Shown piece after piece: positions 1 to 7,309 of a stretch of DNA of 15,800 nt. This stretch comes from Candidatus Moranbacteria bacterium UBA2282. GTDB taxonomy: Bacteria > Patescibacteriota > Minisyncoccia > Moranbacterales > UBA2206. The translations under genes were made by a program, and so were the position numbers. The stretch lies in contig DDWQ01000005.1 in assembly GCA_002345745.1 (NCBI GenBank), positions 79,295 through 95,094 on the forward strand, in the 5' to 3' direction. Within the stretch, counting starts at the first letter, position 1. Every line of letters starts with the position of its first letter. Below the pieces are notes generated by a model, which searched no databases, was not told where the DNA came from, and saw only the letters and a list, made by a program, of their open reading frames with translations.

Positions 1-53
1 AAATTTAGTAAAAATAAAAAAAGTAATTTGCAACGACAAATATTTAAAATCAA

Positions 54-1292
54 ATGATAAGCTATATTGAAATATTAAAAAGCTTCGGGCAGACATTTTA
101 CCAGGTTTGGTGGATTGTATTGCCGGTGGCTTTTTATTATGTGTTTATGACATTATGGAATAGCTTTGTTAAAGACAATTGGGCAGACAATCTCAATTGG
201 ACGGTGGTTGAAATTATTCCACCAAAAGAATTGGAAAAAGGTCCCAAGCCAATGGAATCAGTTTATTTTGGCTTGTCTGGAGTTACAGTCTCCTATAATG
301 CATTTGAAGAATATATTCTAGGTATGGATACAGATAAATTCAGTTTTGAGTTGGCTGGTCTTGATGGAGAAGTGCATTTCTATGTTCGCGTACAACAGCG
401 CTATAGAAATTTATTAGAATCTACTATCTACGCCCAATATCCTGGTGCTGAAATCATTGAAGTTCCGGATTATATGCAAAATTTTCCTAAAGTTATGCCA
501 AATAGGGATTGGGATTTGTGGGGATCAGATATGTCCCTAACAGCAGCTGATCCAATTCCAATAAGAACGTATGATAAATTTGAAGAAGATATTACAGGGA
601 CTATGATTGATCCAATGGCGGCTTTTATAGAATTATTTGCCACACTGCCACCAGGACAAAATTTAGTGTTGCAATTTGTTGTAAAACCATTAGCTGAAAC
701 ATGGAAAATAAAAGAAATGGAAATCATTCAAAAATTAGCTGGTCGCATAAGTGCTCCTAGCGGTGGAATCTTTCAAGATATTATTGATGTTTTTACGCAT
801 CTTTTCGCGGGACTATTAGGACCGGTAGAATTTGCTAAAACTGAAAAGAAAGAACAACAACCGCTGGCATTTCGTTTAACGCCCGGTGAACAAGAACAAT
901 TAAAAGCCATTGAAGAAAATCTAAGTAAGAATATGTTTAAAGTAAAAGTACGTATGGTTTATTTTGGGAAAAAAGAGGGCTTTGATATGTCATTTGTTTC
1001 AGGATTTTTTGGAGCACTCAAGCAATTTAATGATTTAAATTTAAATAATCTTCGACCAAATGATAGCAAAACTACGGCTCATTTTGTGGCCATTGTTCCT
1101 CGGTTACAAGCGATGAAACGAAGAATTTTTGATAGATATCGAAGAAGAAATACGGATGGTGTTAATGTGATATTTTCGACTTCAGAATTGGCAACCCTAT
1201 ATCATCTGCCAGATATGGGTGTGATGACGCCAGCTTTACCAAGGGTTGAATCTAAGAAAGGAACAGCTCCAGCTAATTTACCAATTGGCTGA
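54..1292 (+). CDS. Membrane-anchored protein paired with a VirD4-like ATPase
   Basis: The protein has 412 residues. A hydrophobic segment at about residues 17-36, rich in W, V, F and Y, is a likely single N-terminal membrane anchor; the remaining ~370 residues look soluble and mixed alpha/beta. Recognisable stretches include a Y-A-Q-Y-P-G-A-E-I motif near 127-134 and a D-P-M-A-A-F-I-E-L-F-A-T-L-P-P-G-Q segment near 186-202. I recall this type of protein from CPR genomes, next to TraD/VirD4-type ATPases, but it has no assigned function. The next gene is such an ATPase and lacks its own membrane segment, so this protein may be its membrane partner; that is inference. The ATG at 54 is preceded by A/T-rich sequence without a Shine-Dalgarno. 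The stop is TGA, which supports the standard genetic code. Confidence is high that it is a real gene and low for its role. Confidence 0.85.
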   Translation: MISYIEILKSFGQTFYQVWWIVLPVAFYYVFMTLWNSFVKDNWADNLNWTVVEIIPPKELEKGPKPMESVYFGLSGVTVSYNAFEEYILGMDTDKFSFELAGLDGEVHFYVRVQQRYRNLLESTIYAQYPGAEIIEVPDYMQNFPKVMPNRDWDLWGSDMSLTAADPIPIRTYDKFEEDITGTMIDPMAAFIELFATLPPGQNLVLQFVVKPLAETWKIKEMEIIQKLAGRISAPSGGIFQDIIDVFTHLFAGLLGPVEFAKTEKKEQQPLAFRLTPGEQEQLKAIEENLSKNMFKVKVRMVYFGKKEGFDMSFVSGFFGALKQFNDLNLNNLRPNDSKTTAHFVAIVPRLQAMKRRIFDRYRRRNTDGVNVIFSTSELATLYHLPDMGVMTPALPRVESKKGTAPANLPIG

Positions 1293-1308
1293 TACTAATA
1301 AATATTCG

Positions 1309-1370
1309 AATTATATCCGAATTAAATTCGAATTTAGTAAAAATAATATGCACATAATTCGGATATAATT
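1309..1370. repeat. Inverted repeat between the membrane protein and ATPase genes
   Basis: Perfect 15-bp arms lie at 1309-1323 (AATTATATCCGAATT) and 1356-1370. The spacer contains a 12-bp perfect palindrome, AAATTCGAATTT, at 1324-1335. The right arm includes TATAAT at 1364-1369, 18 bp before the ATPase start, so it may also serve as a -10 box, although no good -35 is visible. No T-tract follows, so it is not a classical terminator. Confidence 0.6.
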
Positions 1371-1387
1371 AGTATTTAAATTCGTAT

Positions 1388-3352
1388 ATGGCTGAAATAA
1401 ATTTTTTTGCAAAAACAAACTTTAGAAATCGAGAAGTGACTTTTGGTATAAAGCGCGATGATCGAAGACGCCATATGTATATCATCGGGAAAACTGGTAT
1501 GGGCAAGTCCAATTTATTGGAGAATATGGCTATTCAGGATATTCGCAATGGCGAAGGGGTTTGCGTAGTTGATCCGCATGGTGAGTTTGCGGAAAAAATG
1601 TTGCAAGCTGTGCCAGCTTCGCGAATCAATGATGTTGTTTATTTTAATCCATCTGACGCTGAATTTCCAGTTGCTTTTAATATTCTGGAGTCAGTGGCTG
1701 ATGATAAAAAAAATCTAGTAGCCTCTGGAATGATGGGCGTGTTTAAAAAGATTTGGCCGGATGTTTGGAGTGCGAGGATGGAATATATTTTGAATAATAC
1801 TATCCTAGCTCTCTTGGACTATCCTGGATCAACAATGCTTGGCGTTAATCGTATGATGTCAGATAAAGATTATCGTAAAAGAGTTTATCCAAAAATAAAA
1901 GATCCTGTGGTAAAATCATTTTGGATTAATGAATTTGATAAGTGGGAAGATAAATTTCGAAAAGAAGCAGTAGCTGCAATTCAAAATAAAGTTGGGCAAT
2001 TTTTATCATCTTCAGTTATCCGCCACATTGTTGGACAGGCCAAGTCAACTATTGATATGTCTGATATTATGGATAATCAAAAAATTCTGATTGTTAATCT
2101 TAGTAAAGGGCGAATTGGTGAAGATTCTATGCGACTTTTGGGTGGAATGATTATTACAAAAATTCAGTTGGCAGCTATGGGGCGTGTAGCTATCCCAGAA
2201 AATGAAAGAAAAGATTTCTATCTGTATGTAGATGAATTCCAAAACTTTGCAACAGAGTCTTTTGCTAATATTCTTTCTGAAGCAAGGAAATATAGATTAA
2301 ATTTAATTCTAGCACATCAATACATTAATCAATTGATTTTTGACGGTAATGCTACTGTGCGTGATGCTGTGTTTGGCAATGTTGGCACTATCATATCTTT
2401 TCGGGTTGGAGCGGAAGATGCTGAACAGTTAGAAAAGGAATTTGAGCCAGTTTTTATGATGAATGATATTGTTAATCTATCCAAATATCATACTTATTTG
2501 AAATTAATGATTGACGGAGTGGCTGGTGATGCTTTTTCATCTACAACCTTGCCACCAGCTGATTTGACAGAAACATTTGGAAATGAAGATAAAATAATTC
2601 AAATTACGCGTGAACGATATGGCAAACCGAAAGCTGAAGTAGAAGATCGGATTGCAAGATGGAGCGGAATGGAGGTGTTTAAAGAGGCACCAGCAGGTGG
2701 TCAAGAAGATCAGGATGATATGGATTATGAATTGTATGAAGAGAAAAAAGAAATAATTCAACCTGTGTCAACACGGATTAATAGACCAGTTGCAAATAAA
2801 ATAACTGTTCCAGCTTCTCGAGTATTTGTGTCGCAACCTAGTGATTCAAATATTGAAGCTTCTGCAAAAGAAATTGTCAGAACAGTCACTGTGTCCGCAG
2901 TTTCAAAATCTGAAACCACCGCAGAAAAACAAACTGCTACGCTTGGGGTCGTGCCTGAAATTAAAAAAGAAATATATTCAGCTATTTGTGCTACTTGCGA
3001 AGAAGAAATCCAAGTGCCATTTAAACCAGATCCATCTCGCCCTGCTTTTTGTCGGGAGTGTCTAAAGGAGCATCAACGTATGGTAGCTAGAAAAAAAAAT
3101 GAATTGGGAAAAGAAGCTGAATATAATAAAAAAACAATTACACCAGTAGTCCAAGCCAAACCAACAGTTAAAATTAAATCTGAAAGAAATGACATTACAG
3201 AATTGCAACAAGTTGTGCATGCCCCGCAAGATAAGCCGATGACTCTTGCACAAATGTCGCATATCGCACCTAAGACTTTTCAGCAACAAAGACAAAAACC
3301 TGATCTCAAAGCTATTAGAAATATCATTGGAGGTGTTCGCAATGACGCTTAA
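1388..3352 (+). CDS. VirD4/TraD-family P-loop ATPase with Cys4 C-terminal module
   Basis: This 654-residue protein resembles type IV secretion coupling ATPases and HerA/TraD-type DNA pumps. Visible motifs are Walker A GKTGMGKS at residues 34-41, a VVDPHGEF strand-loop at 60-67, Walker B FYLYVDEF at 277-284 with acidic D282/E283, and AHQYINQL at 309-316, which fits the sensor/Q position of this family. From about 430 the chain is a low-complexity linker. A Cys4 module follows with C534, C537, C555 and C558 around a VPFKP core, probably binding zinc. The C-terminus (617-650) is a short helical tail with a PDLKAIRNIIGGV motif. There is no transmembrane segment, unlike classical VirD4, and the upstream membrane protein probably replaces it. 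No relaxase or other conjugation gene is visible, so the role could be DNA uptake, a pilus-like machine or secretion. The ATP-binding call is firm; the substrate is unknown. Confidence 0.88.
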   Translation: MAEINFFAKTNFRNREVTFGIKRDDRRRHMYIIGKTGMGKSNLLENMAIQDIRNGEGVCVVDPHGEFAEKMLQAVPASRINDVVYFNPSDAEFPVAFNILESVADDKKNLVASGMMGVFKKIWPDVWSARMEYILNNTILALLDYPGSTMLGVNRMMSDKDYRKRVYPKIKDPVVKSFWINEFDKWEDKFRKEAVAAIQNKVGQFLSSSVIRHIVGQAKSTIDMSDIMDNQKILIVNLSKGRIGEDSMRLLGGMIITKIQLAAMGRVAIPENERKDFYLYVDEFQNFATESFANILSEARKYRLNLILAHQYINQLIFDGNATVRDAVFGNVGTIISFRVGAEDAEQLEKEFEPVFMMNDIVNLSKYHTYLKLMIDGVAGDAFSSTTLPPADLTETFGNEDKIIQITRERYGKPKAEVEDRIARWSGMEVFKEAPAGGQEDQDDMDYELYEEKKEIIQPVSTRINRPVANKITVPASRVFVSQPSDSNIEASAKEIVRTVTVSAVSKSETTAEKQTATLGVVPEIKKEIYSAICATCEEEIQVPFKPDPSRPAFCRECLKEHQRMVARKKNELGKEAEYNKKTITPVVQAKPTVKIKSERNDITELQQVVHAPQDKPMTLAQMSHIAPKTFQQQRQKPDLKAIRNIIGGVRNDA

Positions 3353-3393
3353 GAGCGGTTAAGTTTCTTAAGTATAGCCATTTCATTTGTTAA

Positions 3394-3417
3394 AACCACG
3401 ATTTTACAGAGGTGGTT
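3394..3417. other. Weak dyad upstream of mnmA
   Basis: AACCAC (3394-3399) and GTGGTT (3412-3417) can form a 6-bp stem with a 12-nt loop. No T-run follows. It lies in the 86-bp gap before the mnmA ATG and could be a weak terminator or leader hairpin, or chance. The GAGGTGG here resembles a Shine-Dalgarno but is too far (~24 nt) from the chosen start. Confidence 0.25.
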
Positions 3418-3438
3418 ATTTGTAATATTATTAATTAT

Positions 3439-4524
3439 ATGGAGCAACAGAAGAAAAAAAGGGTAATTGTCGGTATGTCGTCTGGGGTTGATTCTTCGGT
3501 GGCGGCTGCACTTCTGCAAAAACAGGGCTTTGAGGTCGTGGGTGTTTTTATGCATTTTTGGAAAGAACCAGCCAAAAATAGCCTAGTGGAAAATAAATGT
3601 TGCTCTTTGGAATCATTAGAGGATGCTCGTAAAGTTTGTCAGATTTTAGGCATTCCACTCTACACTGCTAACGCCGAAAAAGAATTTAAAAAAGAGGTTG
3701 TTGATTATTTCTTGGCTGAATATACTGCTGGACGCACACCAAACCCTTGTGTAGTGTGCAATGAACATATCAAATTTAATGTTCTAATGAAAAAAATGTT
3801 GGAGATGGAGGGGGATTTTATTGCCTCGGGACATTATTCTGTGAACAGGAAAGAAGCTGATGGAAAATTTCATTTGTATCAAGGGAGGGATTTAGAAAAA
3901 GACCAGACCTATTTTTTATATAATTTCAATCAAAAACAACTAGCCAAAATTCTTTTTCCAGTTGGGGAATATAAAAAACCAGAGATTAGAAAAATTGCTG
4001 AAAAATTAAAGTTGCCAGTTTTTAATAAAGATGATTCGCAAGGCCTGTGTTTTACGCCGGAAAAATATCCAGAAAATTTTCTTCGTCGAAATTTAAAATT
4101 AAAAAAAGGTAAAATTATAAACACAGAGGGGAAAATTATTGGTGAGCATGATGGATTGCCGTTGTATACTATTGGGCAACGGAGAGGTATAAATATTGGT
4201 GGTGATGGACCATATTACGTTGTTGGCAAAGATCTCAAAAAAAATAGTTTGATTGTGACCAACAATGAGAATGATCCAGCACTGACCGATACTGAAATGC
4301 AGGTAGAAAAAGTTAATTGGATAGTTTCCGAACCTAAATTGCCTTGCAAGATCTTAGTGAAAACTCGATACCGGCATTTAGCGGTTTCTGCTATAATCAA
4401 TTCAGTGAAGGCTGGTGTATATTCTGTATCATTTGCAGAACCTCAGCGTGCAATTTCACCAGGGCAATCCGCTGTTTTTTATACTGACAAGGGTGAAATG
4501 ATCGGTGGTGGAAGAATAATTTAG
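3439..4524 (+). CDS. mnmA: tRNA-specific 2-thiouridylase MnmA
   Basis: MnmA adenylates and then thiolates U34 of the Lys, Glu and Gln tRNAs in the cytoplasm, taking sulfur from a persulfide relay. Counting from the ATG at 3439 (361 residues), the N-type PP-loop SGVDSS is at 15-20. The family's two catalytic cysteines are C104 in TPNPCVVCN and C204 in SQGLCF, and ASGHY lies at 129-133. The C-terminal beta-barrel region is complete, including YTIGQRRG and RAISPGQ, so length and motifs are normal. An in-frame GTG at 3412 would add nine residues (VICNIINY-type), but the family begins a few residues before the VIVGMSSGVDSS strand, and the ATG has the same A/T-rich TATG context as its neighbours. 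Two small unknown genes and alaS follow in the same direction, so a tRNA-related cotranscribed group is plausible. Confidence 0.97.
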   Translation: MEQQKKKRVIVGMSSGVDSSVAAALLQKQGFEVVGVFMHFWKEPAKNSLVENKCCSLESLEDARKVCQILGIPLYTANAEKEFKKEVVDYFLAEYTAGRTPNPCVVCNEHIKFNVLMKKMLEMEGDFIASGHYSVNRKEADGKFHLYQGRDLEKDQTYFLYNFNQKQLAKILFPVGEYKKPEIRKIAEKLKLPVFNKDDSQGLCFTPEKYPENFLRRNLKLKKGKIINTEGKIIGEHDGLPLYTIGQRRGINIGGDGPYYVVGKDLKKNSLIVTNNENDPALTDTEMQVEKVNWIVSEPKLPCKILVKTRYRHLAVSAIINSVKAGVYSVSFAEPQRAISPGQSAVFYTDKGEMIGGGRII

Positions 4525-4582
4525 AAATCTAGAATTAAAATATAAAATTTAAAAAATTAATGCGAGTATAAAATTAAACAAT

Positions 4583-4858
4583 ATGCCAGATTATAATCAA
4601 GTAAATCAAATTGAACAAGAAAAACGCAAAAAAAGAAATGATATCCAGCGGGAGGTTATTATGCTTGAATCCGAACTGCATAAAGTCACTAGCGGAAAAA
4701 TGTCTATCGAAGCTGAGATAGCACGTTTTAAAAGAGATATGGACTATTTAAAATCAAATATGCAACAAAAGCAACAACAACTTCGTAAAATGGAACAAGA
4801 TATGATGATGAGACAATCAGAAGTAGCCCATCTTAAAAAGCAATTAAATTTAATATAA
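4583..4858 (+). CDS. Small coiled-coil protein, unknown function
   Basis: This 91-residue protein is highly charged and Gln/Met-rich and looks helical from about residue 8 to the end. Heptad spacing of I, L, M and V suggests one long coiled coil, with an Ile-Glu-Gln-Glu-Lys start and an MEQDMMM run near 70-76. No signal peptide, membrane segment or cysteine is present. It resembles small structural or oligomerising helices and cannot be assigned to a named family by eye. It lies 58 bp after mnmA and 21 bp before another small gene, with alaS following, so it is probably part of that transcription unit. The long open frame in A/T-rich DNA and the biased coiled-coil composition support a real gene. 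Confidence 0.7.
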   Translation: MPDYNQVNQIEQEKRKKRNDIQREVIMLESELHKVTSGKMSIEAEIARFKRDMDYLKSNMQQKQQQLRKMEQDMMMRQSEVAHLKKQLNLI

Positions 4859-4879
4859 TTATTTTAGTAAATAAAAAAT

Positions 4880-5101
4880 ATGCAAACAAATTTTAAGAAT
4901 GTTATTGAAGGATGGCTAGATGAGCAGGATATAAAAATATTGGGTTTTTGGAGCACACAAATTCGTGACATAGAAAGAGAATTGGACAAGGGAGGTGAAT
5001 TTGATATTGATGACGCTATCAGTGGATTGGATAAAATTCAGAAATTCCCAAATCTAAAAAGGGAAGATATTGAATATATAAAAAGGAATATAAGAAAGTA
5101 A
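4880..5101 (+). CDS. Small acidic helical protein, unknown function
   Basis: This 73-residue protein has a predicted all-helical pattern. It has a GFWSTQIRDIERELD segment near 22-36, an acidic FDIDDAISGLDKI segment in the middle, and a basic IKRNIRK tail. There is no membrane segment, cysteine pair or motif that I can name. It ends 8 bp before the alaS start codon and starts 21 bp after the coiled-coil gene, so all three are probably cotranscribed and perhaps translationally coupled. It could be a small domain-swapped or partner protein of its neighbours, but nothing in the sequence shows this. I rate it a likely gene because of the tight spacing and the absence of any competing frame. Confidence 0.68.
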   Translation: MQTNFKNVIEGWLDEQDIKILGFWSTQIRDIERELDKGGEFDIDDAISGLDKIQKFPNLKREDIEYIKRNIRK

Positions 5102-5109
5102 ATAAATTT

Positions 5110-7071
5110 ATGACAGCTGAAGAATTACGAGAAAAATATTTAAAATTTTTTGAGTCTAAGGGTCACACCATTATTCCATCGGCATCTTTAGTGCCACGCG
5201 AAACCGACACCTCGACGCTGTTTACGACCGCTGGGATGCATCCTTTGGTGCCCTATCTGTTGGGCGAAGGGCATCCAGGGGGCAAGCGGGTCACTAGCGT
5301 GCAGAAATGCGTCCGTACGGGCGATATTGATGATGTTGGCGATAATCGCCACAATACTTTTTTTGAAATGATGGGAAATTGGAGTTTTGGCGACTATTTC
5401 AAAAAAGAAGCAATTGTTTGGAGCTTTGAGTTTTTGACCGGCAAAGAATGGTTGGGACTGGATCCGAATCGGCTGTATGTTACAACTTTCAAAGGCGAGA
5501 ATGGCATTCCACGTGATGAGACTGCTATTGAAGTTTGGAAAAATGTTTTTGCCAAAGCTGGGATGGAAGTTGAGGTGGCGGGAGATGATGAAATCATAAA
5601 AAATAATATCAGAATAATTCCGCTCGGCACGGAGGATAATTTTTGGATTGCTGGCGCGACCGGACCATGTGGTGGCGACACGGAAATGTTTTATGACACG
5701 CGTCCATTCGCCTCGACTCGCGGAGACGACGGTTCTATGGACGGTCAGAAATTTAGTGACCTAGTGGACAGTTTCCGTTTGATTGAAATTTGGAATGATG
5801 TTTTTATGGAATTCAACAAGCAACTCAAAAAAGATAAAATTGATGAAGCAAATAAATTATTATTTGAAGGAAAAAAAATACCCGAAAGTTTTTATGAATA
5901 TTTAAAACTTAGTCAGCAAAATGTCGATACGGGAATGGGCGTGGAGCGAACGCTGGCGGTTTTGAACGGCAAGGAAAATGTTTTTGAGACAGAATTATTC
6001 CAACCGATTTTTAAGAAAATCGAAGAATTATCTTCTACAAACTACAAACTACAAACTAAAAACTATAGAATTATTGCCGATCACATCAAGGCTAGCGTCT
6101 TTATGTTGGCTGACGGCGTGACCCCGCTAAATGTTGGACGCGGTTATGTCTTGCGCCGAATTATCCGTCGGGCAGTGCGTTATGGAAAATTGCTGGGCAT
6201 TGAAAAAAACTTTACGCAAGAAATTGCAGAAGTGGTAATTGAGACGTATAAGGATTTTTATCCAGAATTAGAGAAAAATAAAAATGTTATTTTTGCGGAA
6301 TTGGAAAAAGAGGAAAATAAATTTAGCCAGACTTTAGAAAAAGGCATAGAAGCTCTTAAAAAAATATTTAATTCTGCAATTGGCGGAGTAGATCCTGAAA
6401 ATTTACCACAGGGAATGGTTTTAACAGGAAATATTATAAGAGTAGATGGAAGAACTATTTTTGATATTTATCAAAAAACTGGTTTACCCATAGAAATTTC
6501 ACAAGAAATAATGACTGGGTGGGGATTAGCTTTTGATGAGCAAACTATGAATGAGGCTACTGAAGAATTTAAAAAACACCAAAATCTTTCTCGCACGGCT
6601 TCGGCGGGCGCTTTCAAAGGCGGACTCCAAAACACGGGCGAAATGGAGACGAAATATCATACTGCGACACATTTGTTGCTAGCGGCGTTGCGACAGATCA
6701 TCGGAGCGGAGACTTATCAGAAAGGCAGTAACATCACGGCGGAAAGATTGCGTTTTGATTTTAATTATCCAGAAAAAGTGTCACCAGAACTTTTGAAGCG
6801 GGTAGAGGATTTAGTGAATCAGAAAATTCAGGAAGGCTTGTCAGTAGAGCTGAAAGAAATGTCCAAAGATGAAGCCTTGAAATTGGCAAAAGTTTCTTTT
6901 GACCCAGCTAAATATGGCGACATCGTGAAAGTCTATTCAATTGGCGAATTTAGCACGGAACTTTGCGGTGGTCCGCATGTGCAAAACCTAAGTGAACTTG
7001 GTCATTTCAAAATAAAAAAGGAAGAAGCTTCTTCCGCTGGAGTGCGGAGAATTAAGGCTATTTTGGAATAG
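5110..7071 (+). CDS. alaS: Alanyl-tRNA synthetase, lacking the C-terminal C-Ala domain
   Basis: The enzyme charges tRNA-Ala with alanine in the cytoplasm. The class II catalytic core is at residues 1-240 (TTAGMHPLVPYL, KCVRTGDIDDVG, FFEMMGNWSFGDYF). The tRNA-recognition region includes GMGVERTLAVL at 275-285 and RIIADHIKASVFMLADG at 320-336. The editing domain keeps its metal ligands, H517 and H521 in HTATH and C619 and H623 in CGGPH, so mischarged Ser/Gly should still be cleared. The chain ends at 653 just after SSAGVRRIKAIL, where typical enzymes of about 875 residues continue into the C-Ala oligomerisation/tRNA-elbow domain. The stop is clean, so this is a natural short form and not a frameshift. 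A dispersed repeat encodes residues 309-319, in the variable stretch before RIIADHI. Base composition also changes sharply along the gene: about 58% GC at 5221-5280 and about 22% at 6421-6480. Confidence 0.98.
   Translation: MTAEELREKYLKFFESKGHTIIPSASLVPRETDTSTLFTTAGMHPLVPYLLGEGHPGGKRVTSVQKCVRTGDIDDVGDNRHNTFFEMMGNWSFGDYFKKEAIVWSFEFLTGKEWLGLDPNRLYVTTFKGENGIPRDETAIEVWKNVFAKAGMEVEVAGDDEIIKNNIRIIPLGTEDNFWIAGATGPCGGDTEMFYDTRPFASTRGDDGSMDGQKFSDLVDSFRLIEIWNDVFMEFNKQLKKDKIDEANKLLFEGKKIPESFYEYLKLSQQNVDTGMGVERTLAVLNGKENVFETELFQPIFKKIEELSSTNYKLQTKNYRIIADHIKASVFMLADGVTPLNVGRGYVLRRIIRRAVRYGKLLGIEKNFTQEIAEVVIETYKDFYPELEKNKNVIFAELEKEENKFSQTLEKGIEALKKIFNSAIGGVDPENLPQGMVLTGNIIRVDGRTIFDIYQKTGLPIEISQEIMTGWGLAFDEQTMNEATEEFKKHQNLSRTASAGAFKGGLQNTGEMETKYHTATHLLLAALRQIIGAETYQKGSNITAERLRFDFNYPEKVSPELLKRVEDLVNQKIQEGLSVELKEMSKDEALKLAKVSFDPAKYGDIVKVYSIGEFSTELCGGPHVQNLSELGHFKIKKEEASSAGVRRIKAILE
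6036..6065. repeat. In-frame copy of the ACAAACT repeat inside alaS
   Basis: Three consecutive ACTACAA/ACAAACT units followed by ACTAAAAACT match, in reverse orientation, the GTTTGTAGT units of the inverted repeats at 12374-12477 and 15076-15160. In alaS they encode roughly TNYKLQTKN, between FKKIEELSS and the conserved RIIADHI strand. The reading frame is kept. Confidence 0.7.
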
Positions 7072-7088
7072 AATTTAAATGGTACTTT

Positions 7089-7117
7089 TTGCTAAAATTA
7101 TACTTTTGTTTTATAAT
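7089..7117 (+). promoter_or_regulatory. Probable sigma70-type promoter for the FtsA-like gene
   Basis: A TTGCTA -35-like hexamer (7089-7094) is followed by a 17-bp spacer and a perfect TATAAT -10 (7112-7117). Transcription would start near 7124, giving an ~186-nt leader that contains the long hairpin at 7154-7251. It lies just after the alaS stop, consistent with a new transcription unit. Confidence 0.5.
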
Positions 7118-7153
7118 TAGAGCAGACTTATCTAAGAATAATATTTTCGTTAA

Positions 7154-7251
7154 AAACTTCTAAATTTTGGCTACGACTTGTTAAAAATTTTTCAAATACT
7201 AGGGTATTCATCAAAATTTTTAACTGTGTCGAACCCAAAATTAAAAAGTTT
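7154..7251. repeat. Long imperfect inverted repeat in the ftsA-like leader
   Basis: The arms at 7154-7199 and 7204-7251 are separated by only 4 bases (TAGG). Matching blocks, in reverse complement, are AAACTT, AATTTTGG, CGAC, GTTAAAAATTTT and AATAC, with scattered mismatches. The RNA would fold into an extended hairpin of about 40 paired positions. It may be a MITE-like or REP-like element or a stabilising 5' leader; no coding capacity or target-site duplication is evident. Confidence 0.65.
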
Positions 7252-7309
7252 CACTTGAAAAATTATTCATAGAAAAGTCTGTAAATAAAAATAAAAACTC
7301 GTTTTCGCA

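Noticed and set aside
3412..3438. GTG start for mnmA giving nine extra residues
   Set aside because: The family starts close to the PP-loop strand, and the ATG at 3439 has the same start context as the other genes.
7221..7240. T-loop-like GGGTTCGACACA on the minus strand, hinting at a tRNA or tmRNA
   Set aside because: No acceptor or anticodon stem fits around it; the sequence is explained by the long inverted repeat at 7154-7251.
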